Assembly (NCBI RefSeq): GCF_002236805.1
Contig: NZ_NIQA01000002.1
Location: 362,783-426,782 of the forward strand
Length of the DNA: 64,000 bases
Reading direction: 5' to 3'
DNA from: Pusillimonas sp. T2
GTDB lineage: Bacteria > Pseudomonadota > Gammaproteobacteria > Burkholderiales > Burkholderiaceae_B
Positions 1 to 9,644 of the stretch are shown one piece after another; the first letter of the stretch is position 1; each line of letters begins with the position of its first letter. Position numbers and translations under genes: made by a program. A model generated the notes under the pieces. The model was not told the origin of the DNA, ran no database searches, and was given only the letters and a program-made list of their open reading frames with translations.

Positions 1-128
1 CAGCCCCCCGCCTGCGCGCCACGCGCAGAGGCGACCCGCGCGGCCATGTCGAGCGCGGTGTAAGCCGCCAGCACGGCAACAAACAGCGACCAGAGCACTA
101 ATGAAAAGTTATAGCTACTTACGAGCAT
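1..128 (-). CDS. MHYT-domain signalling protein, N-terminal fragment
   Basis: The reverse strand from an ATG at 128 stays open to the window edge. It begins MLVSSYNFSLVLWSLFVAV and continues with AAYTALDMAARV. This is the usual start of the MHYT integral-membrane sensor domain, in which a hydrophobic helix is followed by a conserved SYTALD-like stretch. MHYT domains normally precede GGDEF, EAL or histidine kinase modules, but the rest of this protein lies outside the window, so the output domain is unknown. An AGG-containing ribosome site is weak. The assignment rests on about 42 residues only. Confidence 0.6.
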   Translation of the reverse strand, partial: MLVSSYNFSLVLWSLFVAVLAAYTALDMAARVASARGAQAGG

Positions 129-292
129 GGGACCTGCGCTTGGGTAGATGCCCCGCATAAGTGCAGAGGCAAATAACTTGTTTACGGAATGAACCGCAAA
201 AACTTAAGACAAAATCGGTTGCCCGTTACAATATTCTGATGGGCCTTTACAAGATACGCACCAAGACAGCGTTAAAAGTCAGATCAAATGCA

Positions 293-334
293 TTACGCCC
301 CAAAACAGGCGGTTTAACCTGTTTTGGGGCGTAA
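293..334. terminator. 17-bp perfect inverted repeat, probable terminator
   Basis: The arms TTACGCCCCAAAACAGG and CCTGTTTTGGGGCGTAA pair perfectly around an 8-nt loop. The hairpin sits just beyond the 3' end of the small minus-strand motility gene. The A and T runs lie inside the stem rather than after it, so it is not a textbook intrinsic terminator on either strand, but length and position favour termination. The rest of the gap from 129 to 410 shows no convincing gene. Confidence 0.5.
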
Positions 335-410
335 AAGTTTGGTGTTACCTGCGCCAGAAGCCTACAAGCCAGGCAACGCCTTTACGTACAACGCAGCTGC
401 CAAATAGCGC

Positions 411-608
411 TTAAGCAACCGCGTGCAAGCGCGTACCCACAGCACCCGACGTCGCCAGCTTGGGCTCGAGCGGCGCCATAAGTTGTTGCATGACCTGCGC
501 CTGCGATTCCAGGGTTTTACGCAACAGCAGCATCTGTTGATTTTGCTGGACTGTAGCGCCTTCAAGCGCCAATGCGGTATTCACAACGGCTTCAACAGAC
601 AGATCCAT
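411..608 (-). CDS. YjfB-like small putative motility protein
   Basis: This 65-residue protein begins MDLSVEAVVNTALALEGATV, then has a Gln-rich amphipathic helix (QQNQQMLLLRKTLESQAQ) and ends with a PLEPKLATSGAVGTRL-like tail. That layout matches the YjfB_motility family: a short N-terminal helix, a QQ-rich central helix and a C-terminal Pro/Ala/Gly segment. The molecular function of the family is not known. An AAAGGA ribosome site precedes the ATG at 608. The gene is monocistronic, with a strong inverted repeat downstream (293-334). An overlapping frame at 362-565 is Arg- and Cys-rich and is rejected. Confidence 0.65.
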   Translation of the reverse strand: MDLSVEAVVNTALALEGATVQQNQQMLLLRKTLESQAQVMQQLMAPLEPKLATSGAVGTRLHAVA

Positions 609-639
609 AACCGGTATCCTTTAATGGTATTTGGAACTC

Positions 640-667
640 ATTGTAGGTAAAACAGCCTATAAGGTAA
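640..667 (-). promoter_or_regulatory. possible sigma70 promoter of the YjfB-like gene
   Basis: Reading the minus strand, TTACCT (667-662) is followed after 16 nt by TACAAT (645-640), about 30 nt before the ATG at 608. The -10 box is good but the -35 is poor. No flagellar sigma28-type box was seen. Confidence 0.3.
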
Positions 668-696
668 AGGCATAACACCGCAAACACACAATACTC

Positions 697-2598
697 ATGA
701 GCATTTCCACCCAACAGGTACTGGCAGGCCCGATCTTACGGCGTCTGGAGAAGCAACGCATTGTTTTCTGGATGGCCACCCTGTCATCGTGCCAGCTACG
801 CCTGCAACTGCACGACGCCCAAAAACAGACGCTAACCCTCGACCTACAACGCCAACAGCACGAAGTGCAGGTAGGCACCCATTGCTTCATACAGCTGCTG
901 GATATTGAACTCGATACGCCACTTCCAGAAGACGAATTCATTGCCTACGACATTGAATGGCGCAGGGCCGAAGATGATGGCTGGCACAGCACCGCCGCTG
1001 AAGACCCAGAGCTTTGTATGCCGGGGGAGCCTTTGCCGAAATTTGTGCTGCGCAGCCGACTGGACCGCATTTTGCACGGGTCGTGCCGCAAGCCGCATCA
1101 CCCCGTAGACGATGGGCTTCTGGCGGCCGAAAACTGGCTAAGCGAACGCAACGACACGCCGCAGCGCTGGCCCGCCGCGCTCATGATGACCGGCGACCAG
1201 GTGTATGTAGACGACGTTGCCGGCCCGATGTTGACTGCCATCCATCAGCTCATAGAAACACTGGGGCTTTTTGACGAAACCATTGAAGGCGCGCTGGTTT
1301 CTGATAGCAAAGCTTTGTTTGCCAGCCAGTACAACTATTACCACCGCAACGACCTGCTCCCCGACGTACGCAGCAACGAGCCGCTTCAAAAACGCTTTTT
1401 TGAAGGCGCAAGAAAGCCGGTGTTTACCACCAGCAACGCTGATAACCACTTGGTCACCCTGGCTGAAGTTATTGCCATGTATTTGCTGGTGTGGTCGCCT
1501 GAAACCTGGAAACCGTTGGCGCATGGCGCACCCGAAACGCTGACGCCAGAAGAAGCCGAACGCTACCAACGTGAACGCGAACCGCTGGTCAGGTTCGTAG
1601 CGGGGCTGCCCAAAGTCAGGCGTCTGTTGGCGCACGTCCCTACGCTCATGATCTTTGACGATCACGACATTACCGATGACTGGAACCTGACTGCCGACTG
1701 GGAACAAACGGCTTACGGGCACCCATTTTCAAAGCGCATTATTGGCAATGCCCTGATCGGCTACTTGCTATGTCAGGGCTGGGGCAACAACCCCGACGCC
1801 TTCGAGGGCCTGACGCTAAAGCGCGTCAAACAATGGTCTGCAACACCCGAAGCCGCGCAACAAGATGCGCTGATCGACCATCTTTTGCACTTGCATCGCT
1901 GGGACTACACCTTGCCCACTAGCCCCAAGCTTGTCGTGATGGACACTCGCACGCGACGCTGGCGCTCGGAACGCGACCTGCGCCGGCCTTCGGGCTTAAT
2001 GGGTTGGGAGGCATTGTCAGAGCTGCAAAACGAACTGCTTCACCACGACGCCGTCGTGATGGTATCGCCGGCCCCCGTATTTGGCGTCAAGCTGATCGAA
2101 GTCATACAAAAAGTATTCACCTGGATTCGCAAGCCCTTGCTGGTCGACGCCGAAAACTGGATGGCCCATCGGGGCACCGCGAACGCGATTCTGAATATTT
2201 TCGGACACACCCGCACACCCGCCAACTTTGTAATTTTGTCGGGTGACGTGCACTATTCATTCGTATATGGCGTAAAGCTTCGTTCACAAAGCGGCGAACC
2301 CCATTTGTGGCAAGTGACCAGCAGCGGCATCAAGAACGAGTTCCCGCGCAAGCTACTGGACACCCTCGATCGCCTGAGCCGCTGGCTGTATTCGCCCAGA
2401 TCGCCATTGAACTGGTTTACCAAACGCCGCCGCATGAAGGTTTCGCCCTTCAAGCCCAAGACAGCATCGCACGGTGAGCGCTTGCTCAACCAGGCCGGTA
2501 TTGGTTATGTCCGCTTCGACGACGCAGGTCGCCCGACCAAAGTGGTTCAGATCAGCCACGACAAGCGCACACCGTTTTGCCTTGACCCCAGCGATTGA
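697..2598 (+). CDS. PhoD-like metallophosphatase family protein
   Basis: This 633-residue protein carries the metal-binding motifs of the PhoD/alkaline phosphatase D superfamily in order: [10 protein letters not shown] near residue 165, [13 protein letters not shown] near 320 and LSGDVHYSF near 514. These Asp, His and Asn residues ligate the dinuclear metal centre that cleaves phosphomono- or diesters. No Tat or Sec signal is visible at the N-terminus, unlike classical secreted PhoD, so a cytoplasmic or otherwise located enzyme is likely. The N-terminal 150 residues are a separate beta-rich region. The gene stands alone; its TGA is followed by the hydrolase gene at 2715. The physiological substrate is not evident. 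Confidence 0.8.
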   Translation: MSISTQQVLAGPILRRLEKQRIVFWMATLSSCQLRLQLHDAQKQTLTLDLQRQQHEVQVGTHCFIQLLDIELDTPLPEDEFIAYDIEWRRAEDDGWHSTAAEDPELCMPGEPLPKFVLRSRLDRILHGSCRKPHHPVDDGLLAAENWLSERNDTPQRWPAALMMTGDQVYVDDVAGPMLTAIHQLIETLGLFDETIEGALVSDSKALFASQYNYYHRNDLLPDVRSNEPLQKRFFEGARKPVFTTSNADNHLVTLAEVIAMYLLVWSPETWKPLAHGAPETLTPEEAERYQREREPLVRFVAGLPKVRRLLAHVPTLMIFDDHDITDDWNLTADWEQTAYGHPFSKRIIGNALIGYLLCQGWGNNPDAFEGLTLKRVKQWSATPEAAQQDALIDHLLHLHRWDYTLPTSPKLVVMDTRTRRWRSERDLRRPSGLMGWEALSELQNELLHHDAVVMVSPAPVFGVKLIEVIQKVFTWIRKPLLVDAENWMAHRGTANAILNIFGHTRTPANFVILSGDVHYSFVYGVKLRSQSGEPHLWQVTSSGIKNEFPRKLLDTLDRLSRWLYSPRSPLNWFTKRRRMKVSPFKPKTASHGERLLNQAGIGYVRFDDAGRPTKVVQISHDKRTPFCLDPSD

Positions 2599-2714
2599 GC
2601 GGCGCAGGCGACATTGATGTTGTCACGCTTTTTAACGGGGTAAAGCTTACAAACACCTTTATTATTCAAAGCTGTTTGACGTGCTTCATAGACCCTTTCC
2701 TAGCGGAGATTTGC

Positions 2715-3596
2715 ATGAACCGTATCCCAGACGCCGACCTAAACAGCCTGTTGCCGCCGCTGACGCTCAACCGTCGCGGTTTTATCGCCACCGCTCTGGC
2801 CACAGGCTTTACCTTGGCCGCCGGCCCGATTATGGCCAACACCGCCATTTCCACCGACACCAACGGCCTGACAGCAGGCGAAATCAGCATTCCCGTCAGT
2901 GACGGCAACATGCCCGCTTACCGTGCGATGCCGGCCAATGCACAAAATGCTCCAGTCATTCTGGTGATCCAGGAAATTTTCGGGGTTCACGAATACATCA
3001 AAGATGTTTGCCGCAGGCTGGCCAAAGCGGGCTACATGGCCATTGCGCCAGAACTGTACGCCCGCCAGGGCGATCCCTCAACGTACACCGAAGTCCCCAA
3101 ACTGTTTGCCGAAATTGTCAGCAGAGTCCCTGATGCCCAGGTGATGAGCGACCTCGACGCCACAACGGCGTGGGCCGGTAAAAACGGCGGGAACACACAA
3201 GCGCTAGGCATTACCGGCTTTTGCTGGGGTGGCCGTATTGTGTGGCTGTACAGCGCACACAACCCATCAGTTAAAGCCGGCGTAGCTTGGTATGGTCGCC
3301 TGGTAGGTGACAAAACCGACCTGACGCCCAGCCACCCCACCGACGTGGCGGCCAAACTTAACGGCCCGGTGCTTGGGTTATACGGTGGTGCAGATGCCGG
3401 TATTCCACTGGACACCGTAGAAGCCATGAAAGCCGCCCTTGCCCAGGGCGACGCCGCAGCTAAAGCGTCGAAATTTATTGTGTACCCGGATGCCCCGCAC
3501 GCGTTTCATGCCGACTACCGCCCCAGCTACCGCGAGGCTCCTGCCAAAGATGGCTGGCAACAGGCCCTGGCCTGGCTCGATCAACGGCTTAAATAA
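2715..3596 (+). CDS. dienelactone hydrolase family protein with Tat signal
   Basis: The product is an alpha/beta hydrolase of the dienelactone hydrolase family, 293 residues long. The motif GFCWGG places the nucleophilic Cys at about residue 170; the Asp lies in GGADAGIP and the His in [14 protein letters not shown]. The N-terminus has [14 protein letters not shown], a twin-arginine signal, so the enzyme is probably exported folded. I chose ATG 2715, preceded by GGAG, over an in-frame TTG 120 nt upstream because it puts the RR motif at the usual distance. There is no chlorocatechol gene cluster beside it, so the lactone-hydrolase role is a family assignment rather than a proven pathway. Confidence 0.82.
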   Translation: MNRIPDADLNSLLPPLTLNRRGFIATALATGFTLAAGPIMANTAISTDTNGLTAGEISIPVSDGNMPAYRAMPANAQNAPVILVIQEIFGVHEYIKDVCRRLAKAGYMAIAPELYARQGDPSTYTEVPKLFAEIVSRVPDAQVMSDLDATTAWAGKNGGNTQALGITGFCWGGRIVWLYSAHNPSVKAGVAWYGRLVGDKTDLTPSHPTDVAAKLNGPVLGLYGGADAGIPLDTVEAMKAALAQGDAAAKASKFIVYPDAPHAFHADYRPSYREAPAKDGWQQALAWLDQRLK

Positions 3597-3641
3597 CCGC
3601 TGCACCAGAAGCACGCTACTCGCCCACCCATCGCCGCAGCA

Positions 3642-3663
3642 CCACCTTTGATTAAAAAGGTGG
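3642..3663. terminator. hairpin between convergent genes
   Basis: CCACCTTT and AAAGGTGG form an 8-bp stem with a 6-nt loop between the convergent hydrolase and arsB genes. The A/T pairs at the loop end leave no clear U-tract, so it may be a weak bidirectional terminator. Confidence 0.4.
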
Positions 3664-3704
3664 CTTGCTCCGGCGAGCGCTGCGAACACAAGCAACGAAG
3701 TCTT

Positions 3705-4988
3705 TTAGATCGAAAGCCGCAGCGCCAATGCCGCCAACGTGACCAGTAGTACCGGCGCTGTCAACACGACGCCCACCCTGAAGTAATAGCCCCAGCTGAT
3801 CAACACGCCGCGACGCGCCAATACGTGCAACCACAGCAGCGTGGCCAGGCTGCCAATCGGTGTCATTTTTGGCCCCAGGTCACTTCCCACCACATTGGCA
3901 AACACCATGGCCTCGCGAATCGCGCCCTGTGCCTGACTGGCGTCGATAGACAAGGCACCAATCAAAACCGTAGGCAGGTTGTTCATCAGGGCTGACAAAA
4001 CCGCACTCAATAACCCGGTGCCCAGTGTGGCCGCCCACAGCCCTTGCCCGGCAAGCATATTAAGGGCGTCAGTTAGCCATTGCGTCAGGCCGGCATTACG
4101 CAGCCCATAGACCACCAGATACATTCCCATGGAAAACACTACGATGTGCCATGGGGCGGTGCGCAACACATGGCGAGTGCTAATGACAGGGCTACGTCCC
4201 GCCACCAGCAATAACAGGCAAGCTCCTACGGCAGCCACTGCGCTGACCGGTACCCCAAGGGGCTCAAGCCAGAAAAAACCCACCAGCAGCAACGCCAGCA
4301 CAAGCCACCCGGCCATGAACACTGGCCGGTCGCGCACCACCGAGGCCGGAGGCTGCAGATGCGCCAAATCGTACTGCCGGGGAATATCTTTACGAAACAC
4401 CAACATCAGAACAATCAGAGATGCCGTGACCGACACTACGTTGACTGGCACCATGACAGACGCATAGCGCCCGAACCCGATATTGAAATAATCGGCTGAA
4501 ACAATATTGACCAGATTCGAGACCACCAAGGGCAAACTGGCGGCATCGGCAATAAAGCCCGCCGCCATGACGTACGCCAGCGTTGCAGCAGGCGAAAACC
4601 CCAACGCCATCAGCATGGCCACGACGATGGGCGTAAGAATCAAGGCCGCGCCGTCATTATTGAAAAAGGCCGTCACGACGGCGCCCAGCAACACCATCAA
4701 GACAAAAAGGTATCGACCGTTGCCGCGCCCCCGGCGCGCCATGTGCAATGCGGCCCATTCGAAGAACCCTGCGGCGTCGAGCAACAGGCTGATAATGACC
4801 ACAGCAATGAAGCTGCCGGTAGCGTTCCAGACAATGGCCCAGACGGTAGCGATGTCGTTAAGCGACACCACCCCGGCGAGCAGCGCCAGTACCGCCCCGA
4901 AGCTTGCCCCCCAACCGATGCCCAGCCCGCGTGGTTGCCATATGACCAATACCAGCGTCAGGATAAAAATAAGTGCAGCGGGCCACAT
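3705..4988 (-). CDS. arsB: ArsB-type arsenite/antimonite efflux membrane protein
   Basis: The 427 residues resemble E. coli ArsB along the whole length. They include [15 protein letters not shown] at the N-terminus, [57 protein letters not shown] and [16 protein letters not shown]-type segments (here [17 protein letters not shown]). The family has about 12 membrane helices and exports As(III) and Sb(III) using proton motive force. No arsR, arsC or arsA lies nearby. Instead the ATG is 2 nt after the stop of mnmH, so the gene is the last member of a selD-mnmH-arsB transcription unit. Whether it exports arsenite here, or a selenium oxyanion, cannot be read from sequence. Confidence 0.88.
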   Translation of the reverse strand: MWPAALIFILTLVLVIWQPRGLGIGWGASFGAVLALLAGVVSLNDIATVWAIVWNATGSFIAVVIISLLLDAAGFFEWAALHMARRGRGNGRYLFVLMVLLGAVVTAFFNNDGAALILTPIVVAMLMALGFSPAATLAYVMAAGFIADAASLPLVVSNLVNIVSADYFNIGFGRYASVMVPVNVVSVTASLIVLMLVFRKDIPRQYDLAHLQPPASVVRDRPVFMAGWLVLALLLVGFFWLEPLGVPVSAVAAVGACLLLLVAGRSPVISTRHVLRTAPWHIVVFSMGMYLVVYGLRNAGLTQWLTDALNMLAGQGLWAATLGTGLLSAVLSALMNNLPTVLIGALSIDASQAQGAIREAMVFANVVGSDLGPKMTPIGSLATLLWLHVLARRGVLISWGYYFRVGVVLTAPVLLVTLAALALRLSI

Positions 4989-4990
4989 GG

Positions 4991-6091
4991 TTAGGCGTAA
5001 TGCCGGCGCAAATACTCGACCACATCGGCCTGCCGACCACTGAACACAATACGTTCCCCTTTGCGCTCACGCTGCGAGGCATACATGGGGTCGTAATAGT
5101 CGTGCAGCAAACCGGCGATCCAGACCCGGTGCAAGTCAATCGTGCCCCGGTCGTGCTGGGCAGCAAGGGCCTCATCCATTTGCCCGGCCAGCCGCCGATA
5201 GCGCTCGTGGCCAAGACGCTTGACGATATTGCCCAGACTTTGACGCATGCGCTGTGCAAACGCGTCAAACCCTTGCTCGGGGCCATGCACGGCAACAAAC
5301 TCTTCGGCCAGGCTTTCTACGTAATCGCGCAAAATACGCTCAACCCGCGACTCGAAAGTATCTTCGAGCCACACCACCGGAAACCCCTGCATGGCCTGAT
5401 GCAACGGCAACGGCAACGCACAACTACCAATCAGCCGGCTCTCGTCTTCTAGTACAAACGTATGCTGCCCGTGCGCCTGACGCTTTAACAGGTCAATTGA
5501 CAAGGCATTTTCGAAACTGATTTGCGCCGGTTGCGGCGCCACCCGCTTGCCGAAGCTCGACCCCCGATGATTGGCCAGGCCTTCAAGGTCGACCGCGTTA
5601 TCCAGCTGACAGAGAACATCGGTTTTACCCGAACCCGTCATGCCGCCCACCACAACAAAGCGACACTGCGCAATAGCCTGTTCCAGCACACCCATAAGAT
5701 AGGTGCGCATGGCCTTGTAACCGCCCACAACGCGGGGGTAATTAATCCCGGCCTCGGTTGCCAGCCACTCTTGGCTGATACGGGAACGCAAACCGCCCCG
5801 GAAACAGTACAAATAACCATTGGGGTTGGCCATGGCAAATGCCGCCCATTGTTCAATGCGCTGCGCCTTAACCTTGCCGGACACCAGTTGATGGCCTAGC
5901 GTGATAGCCGCATCTTGACCTTTAAGCTTGTAGCAAGTGCCCACTTTCTGGCGCTCAATGTCGTTCATGAGCGGCAGGTTAACGGCCCCAGGGAAGGCAC
6001 CCCGCCCAAACTCCACCGGTGCACGCACATCCATCAGGGGTACGCCGCTTAAAAACAACGTCCGGAAGTCATCGGTATTGTTGCGGGTCAC
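4991..6091 (-). CDS. mnmH: tRNA 2-selenouridine synthase (MnmH/SelU)
   Basis: The enzyme replaces the sulfur of 2-thiouridine at tRNA wobble position 34 with selenium, using selenophosphate and a geranylated intermediate. It has 366 residues. An N-terminal rhodanese domain carries the catalytic Cys in [12 protein letters not shown] (Cys96), and a P-loop domain carries GGMTGSGKT (149-157). Both elements define MnmH. The start is GTG at 6091, which overlaps the TGA of selD by 4 nt, so the two are translationally coupled and the selenophosphate donor is made upstream in the same operon. arsB follows after 2 nt. No selA or selB is in the window. Confidence 0.93.
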   Translation of the reverse strand: MTRNNTDDFRTLFLSGVPLMDVRAPVEFGRGAFPGAVNLPLMNDIERQKVGTCYKLKGQDAAITLGHQLVSGKVKAQRIEQWAAFAMANPNGYLYCFRGGLRSRISQEWLATEAGINYPRVVGGYKAMRTYLMGVLEQAIAQCRFVVVGGMTGSGKTDVLCQLDNAVDLEGLANHRGSSFGKRVAPQPAQISFENALSIDLLKRQAHGQHTFVLEDESRLIGSCALPLPLHQAMQGFPVVWLEDTFESRVERILRDYVESLAEEFVAVHGPEQGFDAFAQRMRQSLGNIVKRLGHERYRRLAGQMDEALAAQHDRGTIDLHRVWIAGLLHDYYDPMYASQRERKGERIVFSGRQADVVEYLRRHYA

Positions 6092-7122
6092 TTAAGCACC
6101 ACCCCATGACTTGTGCGCGCGACAAAGCGGCCCAAGGGGGAAAGCGACAAACCCAGCGCGGCGGCAGCTTCCAGAAAGGCCGTATTGGCGTCTGGCGACA
6201 CCGCCACCAGCAGCCCACCACTCGTTTGCGGATCGCACAGCAAATGCTTCTGGTCGTCGGTAAGCGCAGCCACACCATGGCCGTAGCTGTCGAAGTTGCG
6301 CAACGTGCCGCCTGGCACGCAGCCCTGACCAAGATAATGATCAATCCCCTCGATACGAGGTACGCAGGCGGCATCGATTTCTGCCGTCAAACCGCTGCCA
6401 TCGGCCATTTCAAGCAGGTGCCCCAATAGCCCGAAACCCGTCACATCGGTCATTGCCTTGACGCCATCGAGCCCGCCAAAATGGTAGCCGGCGCTGTTCA
6501 AGGTACACATCAGGTCGCGCGCACGACCCACGTCTTGAGGGCGCAACTTGCCTTGTTTTTCGGCCGTGGTCAAAATGCCAATACCCAACGGTTTGGTCAG
6601 GTAAAGCAGACAACCTTCGGTGGCCGTGTCGTTACGCTTGAGCTGACGCTTGTTGACCAGCCCGGTCACCGCGAGCCCGAATATCGGTTCGGGTGCATCG
6701 ATAGAGTGACCACCCGCCAGCGGGATACCCGCGTCATCGCAAACCGCGCGCCCGCCACGCACCACTTCGCGCGCTACTTCGGGCGGCAGCACATTAACCG
6801 GCCAACCCAAAATGGCAATGGCCATGATGGGCTTACCACCCATGGCGTAAATATCGCTGATGGCATTGGTGGCCGCAACGCGGCCAAAGTCGAACGGGTC
6901 ATCGACGATGGGCATGAAAAAATCGGTCGTCGACACCACCCCCTGTTCGTCGTTTATGCCATAAACAGCAGCATCATCGCGCGATGCATTACCCACCCAC
7001 AGGCGCGGGTCGAGGTTTTGCGCACCACTACCGGCCAGAATGACGTCGAGCACTTTGGGCGAAATTTTGCAACCACAACCAGCGCCATGGCTGTATTGGG
7101 TAAGACGAACGGGATTTGACAT
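6088..7122 (-). CDS. selD: selenide, water dikinase (selenophosphate synthase)
   Basis: SelD converts selenide and ATP to selenophosphate, the selenium donor for the MnmH encoded next. The 344-residue protein starts [21 protein letters not shown]. The catalytic Cys and Lys lie in this GCGCK motif, where some homologues use selenocysteine, so this is the Cys form. Downstream motifs [29 protein letters not shown] and [11 protein letters not shown] are typical of the PurM/AIR synthase fold. The ATG is preceded by AGGTG. A hairpin with a T-run (7144-7167) lies only about 22 nt upstream, so the selD promoter must overlap or read through it. Confidence 0.95.
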   Translation of the reverse strand: MSNPVRLTQYSHGAGCGCKISPKVLDVILAGSGAQNLDPRLWVGNASRDDAAVYGINDEQGVVSTTDFFMPIVDDPFDFGRVAATNAISDIYAMGGKPIMAIAILGWPVNVLPPEVAREVVRGGRAVCDDAGIPLAGGHSIDAPEPIFGLAVTGLVNKRQLKRNDTATEGCLLYLTKPLGIGILTTAEKQGKLRPQDVGRARDLMCTLNSAGYHFGGLDGVKAMTDVTGFGLLGHLLEMADGSGLTAEIDAACVPRIEGIDHYLGQGCVPGGTLRNFDSYGHGVAALTDDQKHLLCDPQTSGGLLVAVSPDANTAFLEAAAALGLSLSPLGRFVARTSHGVVLK

Positions 7123-7143
7123 GGCACACCTGAACAGTAAAAC

Positions 7144-7167
7144 CGGGGCTATTACACCGAAGCCCCG
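7144..7167 (-). terminator. hairpin with T-run between livF and selD
   Basis: On the minus strand CGGGGCT, a 10-nt loop and AGCCCCG are followed by GTTTT. This should end transcripts of the long liv/carboxylase operon about 100 nt after the livF stop. Because selD begins 22 nt later, partial readthrough or attenuation into selD is possible. Confidence 0.6.
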
Positions 7168-7265
7168 ATTTTACAAGTTTGGATATGCAAGCGGGTGCAG
7201 CCTGCCGACGCAAAAGCAACGATGGCAGACCTGGGTGGAACAAACCTTGCCCGATGTCGCGCTTG

Positions 7266-7976
7266 CTAGTGCGACCCCAGGTATGCCCGTTGCACCGCCG
7301 GGTCATCGCGCAGCTGTTCGGCTGTGCCCTCGCCTACGATACGACCGGTTTCGATCAGGTAACCCCGGTCGGCAATTTCTAGACTGAGTTTGGCATTTTG
7401 CTCGACCATCAGAATACCTACACCCAGCTCTCGAACGCGGTCGATAGCCCGGAAGAGCTCTTGGCACATGAGTGGTGACAAACCCAACGAAGGCTCGTCG
7501 AGCAACAATACCTTTGGCGCAGACATGAGCGCCCGCCCCACGGCCACCATTTGCTGCTCGCCGCCGCTCATGGTGCCCACGCGCTGCGACAGGCGCTCGG
7601 CCAGGCGCGGAAACAATTCGAGCACACGTTGCAAATTCTGGGCCTCGGCCGACCGGGCCCGCCGCGTCAGCGCCCCAAGCTGCAGGTTTTCGCGAACGGT
7701 CAGGTCGACAAAAACACCGCGCCCTTCGGGCACAAGGGCCAAGCCGTGTTCGACAATATGATGCGCGGGAACCGACAGCAGCTCGGTGCCGTCGAGCTTG
7801 GCGCTGGCGCCGGGCAAGGGCTTGAGCATCCCGCCCAGGGCCCGCAACATAGAAGATTTGCCGGCACCATTGGCGCCCAGAATAACCACCAGCTCGCCGG
7901 CGTTGACCGTAATGGCGGCGTTATCGAGAGCCTGATGCTTGCCGTAACGCACCGACAACTGACTGACTTCAAACAT
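7266..7976 (-). CDS. livF: Liv-type ABC importer ATPase (LivF-like), system 1
   Basis: This 236-residue ABC ATPase of the high-affinity branched-chain amino acid (HAAT) family has Walker A GANGAGKSS, LVPEGRGVF, signature MSGGEQQM and Walker B VLLLDEPSLGLSP, then a VEQNAK switch. It pairs with LivG on the permease LivHM. I take the ATG at 7976, which overlaps the livG stop by 8 nt; a longer frame open to 8099 is only livG antisense-free readthrough. It is the last gene of the 11-gene operon. In such catabolic operons LivF serves uptake of the operon's substrate rather than leucine. Confidence 0.9.
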   Translation of the reverse strand: MFEVSQLSVRYGKHQALDNAAITVNAGELVVILGANGAGKSSMLRALGGMLKPLPGASAKLDGTELLSVPAHHIVEHGLALVPEGRGVFVDLTVRENLQLGALTRRARSAEAQNLQRVLELFPRLAERLSQRVGTMSGGEQQMVAVGRALMSAPKVLLLDEPSLGLSPLMCQELFRAIDRVRELGVGILMVEQNAKLSLEIADRGYLIETGRIVGEGTAEQLRDDPAVQRAYLGSH

Positions 7977-8694
7977 GAGGCGCTCCGAGGTAGGCGGTAA
8001 TGACTTCTTCTTGCGCAAGCACGGTTGCCGTTTCGCCTTCGGCCAGCTTGCTGCCGGCGAACATAACAACACAGCGATCGCACAGGGCACGAACGGCATC
8101 CATCACGTGCTCGACCAGAATAATGGTGAGACCCTTGGCGCGCAGGTCGCGGATAAGCTGAATGCCTACCTGAAGTTCGGTGGGGTTCAAGCCTGCCAGC
8201 CATTCGTCAAGCAACAACAACCGGGGTTTGAGGGCCAACGCACGCGCCAGCTCAAGCCGCTTCTGGTCGATGTAAGTCAGGTCGCCCGCAGGCGTTTCGG
8301 CAAACTCGCGCAGGCCCACGGTGTCTAGCAACGCCATGGCCTCGTCGTAGGCTGCGGCCCCAAACTTGTGGTCGGGCCGGAACGCCATGCCAGCCTCGAC
8401 GTTCTCGCGGCAACTCATGCCACCCAGCACCCGCACAAGCTGAAAGGTACGTGCCACACCCAACCGGGCGATTTGATATGACGCCATCCCGACCAACTCG
8501 TCGGAACCCAGCAATATACTGCCGGAATCGGCGCGAAGCGCGCCGGAGATGAGGTTCATGGCAGTGGTTTTACCCGACCCGTTAGGGCCAAGCAAGCCCA
8601 GAACCTCGCCTTGTTGAACGTCAAAGCTCAAGCCGTCGACGGCTTTCAGCCCGCCGAATGATTTTCGTAAATCACGAATTTTCAGCAAGGTCAT
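7969..8694 (-). CDS. livG: Liv-type ABC importer ATPase (LivG-like), system 1
   Basis: This 241-residue ATPase has Walker A GPNGSGKTT, the GVARTFQLVRVL segment typical of LivG, Walker B LLLLDEWLAGLNP and a VEHVMDAV switch. The canonical signature motif is replaced by DLTYIDQKRLELARAL, meaning the LSGGQ stretch is divergent (TYIDQ). That is occasionally seen in LivG subgroups. The gene overlaps livM by 4 nt and livF by 8 nt, so all the transporter genes are translationally coupled. The partner ATPase LivF keeps a normal signature, so ATP hydrolysis could rely mainly on one composite site. Confidence 0.88.
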   Translation of the reverse strand: MTLLKIRDLRKSFGGLKAVDGLSFDVQQGEVLGLLGPNGSGKTTAMNLISGALRADSGSILLGSDELVGMASYQIARLGVARTFQLVRVLGGMSCRENVEAGMAFRPDHKFGAAAYDEAMALLDTVGLREFAETPAGDLTYIDQKRLELARALALKPRLLLLDEWLAGLNPTELQVGIQLIRDLRAKGLTIILVEHVMDAVRALCDRCVVMFAGSKLAEGETATVLAQEEVITAYLGAPHV

Positions 8695-9644
8695 GCTTGC
8701 CCTCCTTTCCCGCCCTGGCGCGACGAACGCAACCAGCCGCGGATCAGTTCAAGTACGCCGTTGGGCACCAGATAAACAATGACGAGGAAAGTAACCCCCA
8801 ACAGAACGGCAAAGTGATTGGGGAAGTTGGCAGACAAAACCTCGAAGAGAGCCGTCAAAGGAATGACCCCCGCCAACGGACCAAGCAAATGCCCAACGCC
8901 ACCGAGCAACGACATGATGAGCACCTGGAACGACACGATAGGATTAAACACAATGGCGGGATCGATGTATGTCCAGCGTGGTGACATGACCGCACCGACG
9001 AGGGTCATGAAGGTAGCGCTAATGACAAACAGCAACACCTTTGCCCGCGTAGTGTTGATGCCCAGATGGCGTGCGACGTGCTCGTCTTCGCCAATAACCC
9101 GCAAGGCCAGGCCCAGGCGCGAACGGCGAATTAGCCAGCCGGCAAACAAGGCCAGCGACAGCAACGCCAGCAACTGCCAGTAAATTTGCTGCTGGGTGAT
9201 GTCGAGAAAGATATACCGGCCGATAGACTTCGTGATATTGACTTCGTACCAGGTAACCAACTGGCGGATCAGCTCGGACAAGCCAAAGGTGAAAATCACA
9301 AAGTGCACACCCGACAGCCGCAAGGTAGACAGGCCAACGATCAGGGCCAGCACAACCCCCACCAGCGCCGCCACCAGCAAGACGCCGCCCCAGGGCAATA
9401 CTTCGGACAACACGGCAACGGTATAAGCACCAATACCAAAAAAGGCGGTGGTGGCCAGTGAAATATAACGAGTGGGGCCCGAGAACAGCGTCCAGGCCGT
9501 GGCCAATGCACCGTACTGCAGCACGTTAATGGTGTACGACAAGAAATAACCGCTTTCTACAAATAGCGGTAATGCCGCGACCACCAGCAAAACCAGTGCC
9601 ACCGCGACAAACCCGGGCGAAAAGACTGTGGTTGCGCGACTCAT
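8691..9644 (-). CDS. livM: Liv-type ABC permease (LivM-like), system 1
   Basis: This 317-residue integral membrane permease of the LivM/BPD_transp_2 family has the expected conserved stretch GVHFVIFTFGLSELIRQLV, the cytoplasmic coupling region IGEDEHVARHLGINTTRAKVLLF and a late GGVGHLLGPLAGV motif. About nine membrane helices are apparent. It overlaps livH and livG by 4 nt each. It forms the transmembrane pathway together with LivH. Confidence 0.9.
   Translation of the reverse strand: MSRATTVFSPGFVAVALVLLVVAALPLFVESGYFLSYTINVLQYGALATAWTLFSGPTRYISLATTAFFGIGAYTVAVLSEVLPWGGVLLVAALVGVVLALIVGLSTLRLSGVHFVIFTFGLSELIRQLVTWYEVNITKSIGRYIFLDITQQQIYWQLLALLSLALFAGWLIRRSRLGLALRVIGEDEHVARHLGINTTRAKVLLFVISATFMTLVGAVMSPRWTYIDPAIVFNPIVSFQVLIMSLLGGVGHLLGPLAGVIPLTALFEVLSANFPNHFAVLLGVTFLVIVYLVPNGVLELIRGWLRSSRQGGKGGQA

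Noticed and set aside
362-565. Frame overlapping the YjfB-like gene
   Set aside because: It is Arg- and Cys-rich; the other frame has a ribosome site and family features.
3705-4988. Complete arsenic-resistance operon
   Set aside because: Only arsB is present; arsR, arsC, arsA and arsH are not found nearby.
7171-7262. Possible RNA gene or selenium-responsive element in the livF-selD gap
   Set aside because: One imperfect hairpin can be drawn (CTGCC with GGCAG), but there is no tRNA cloverleaf or known riboswitch core.
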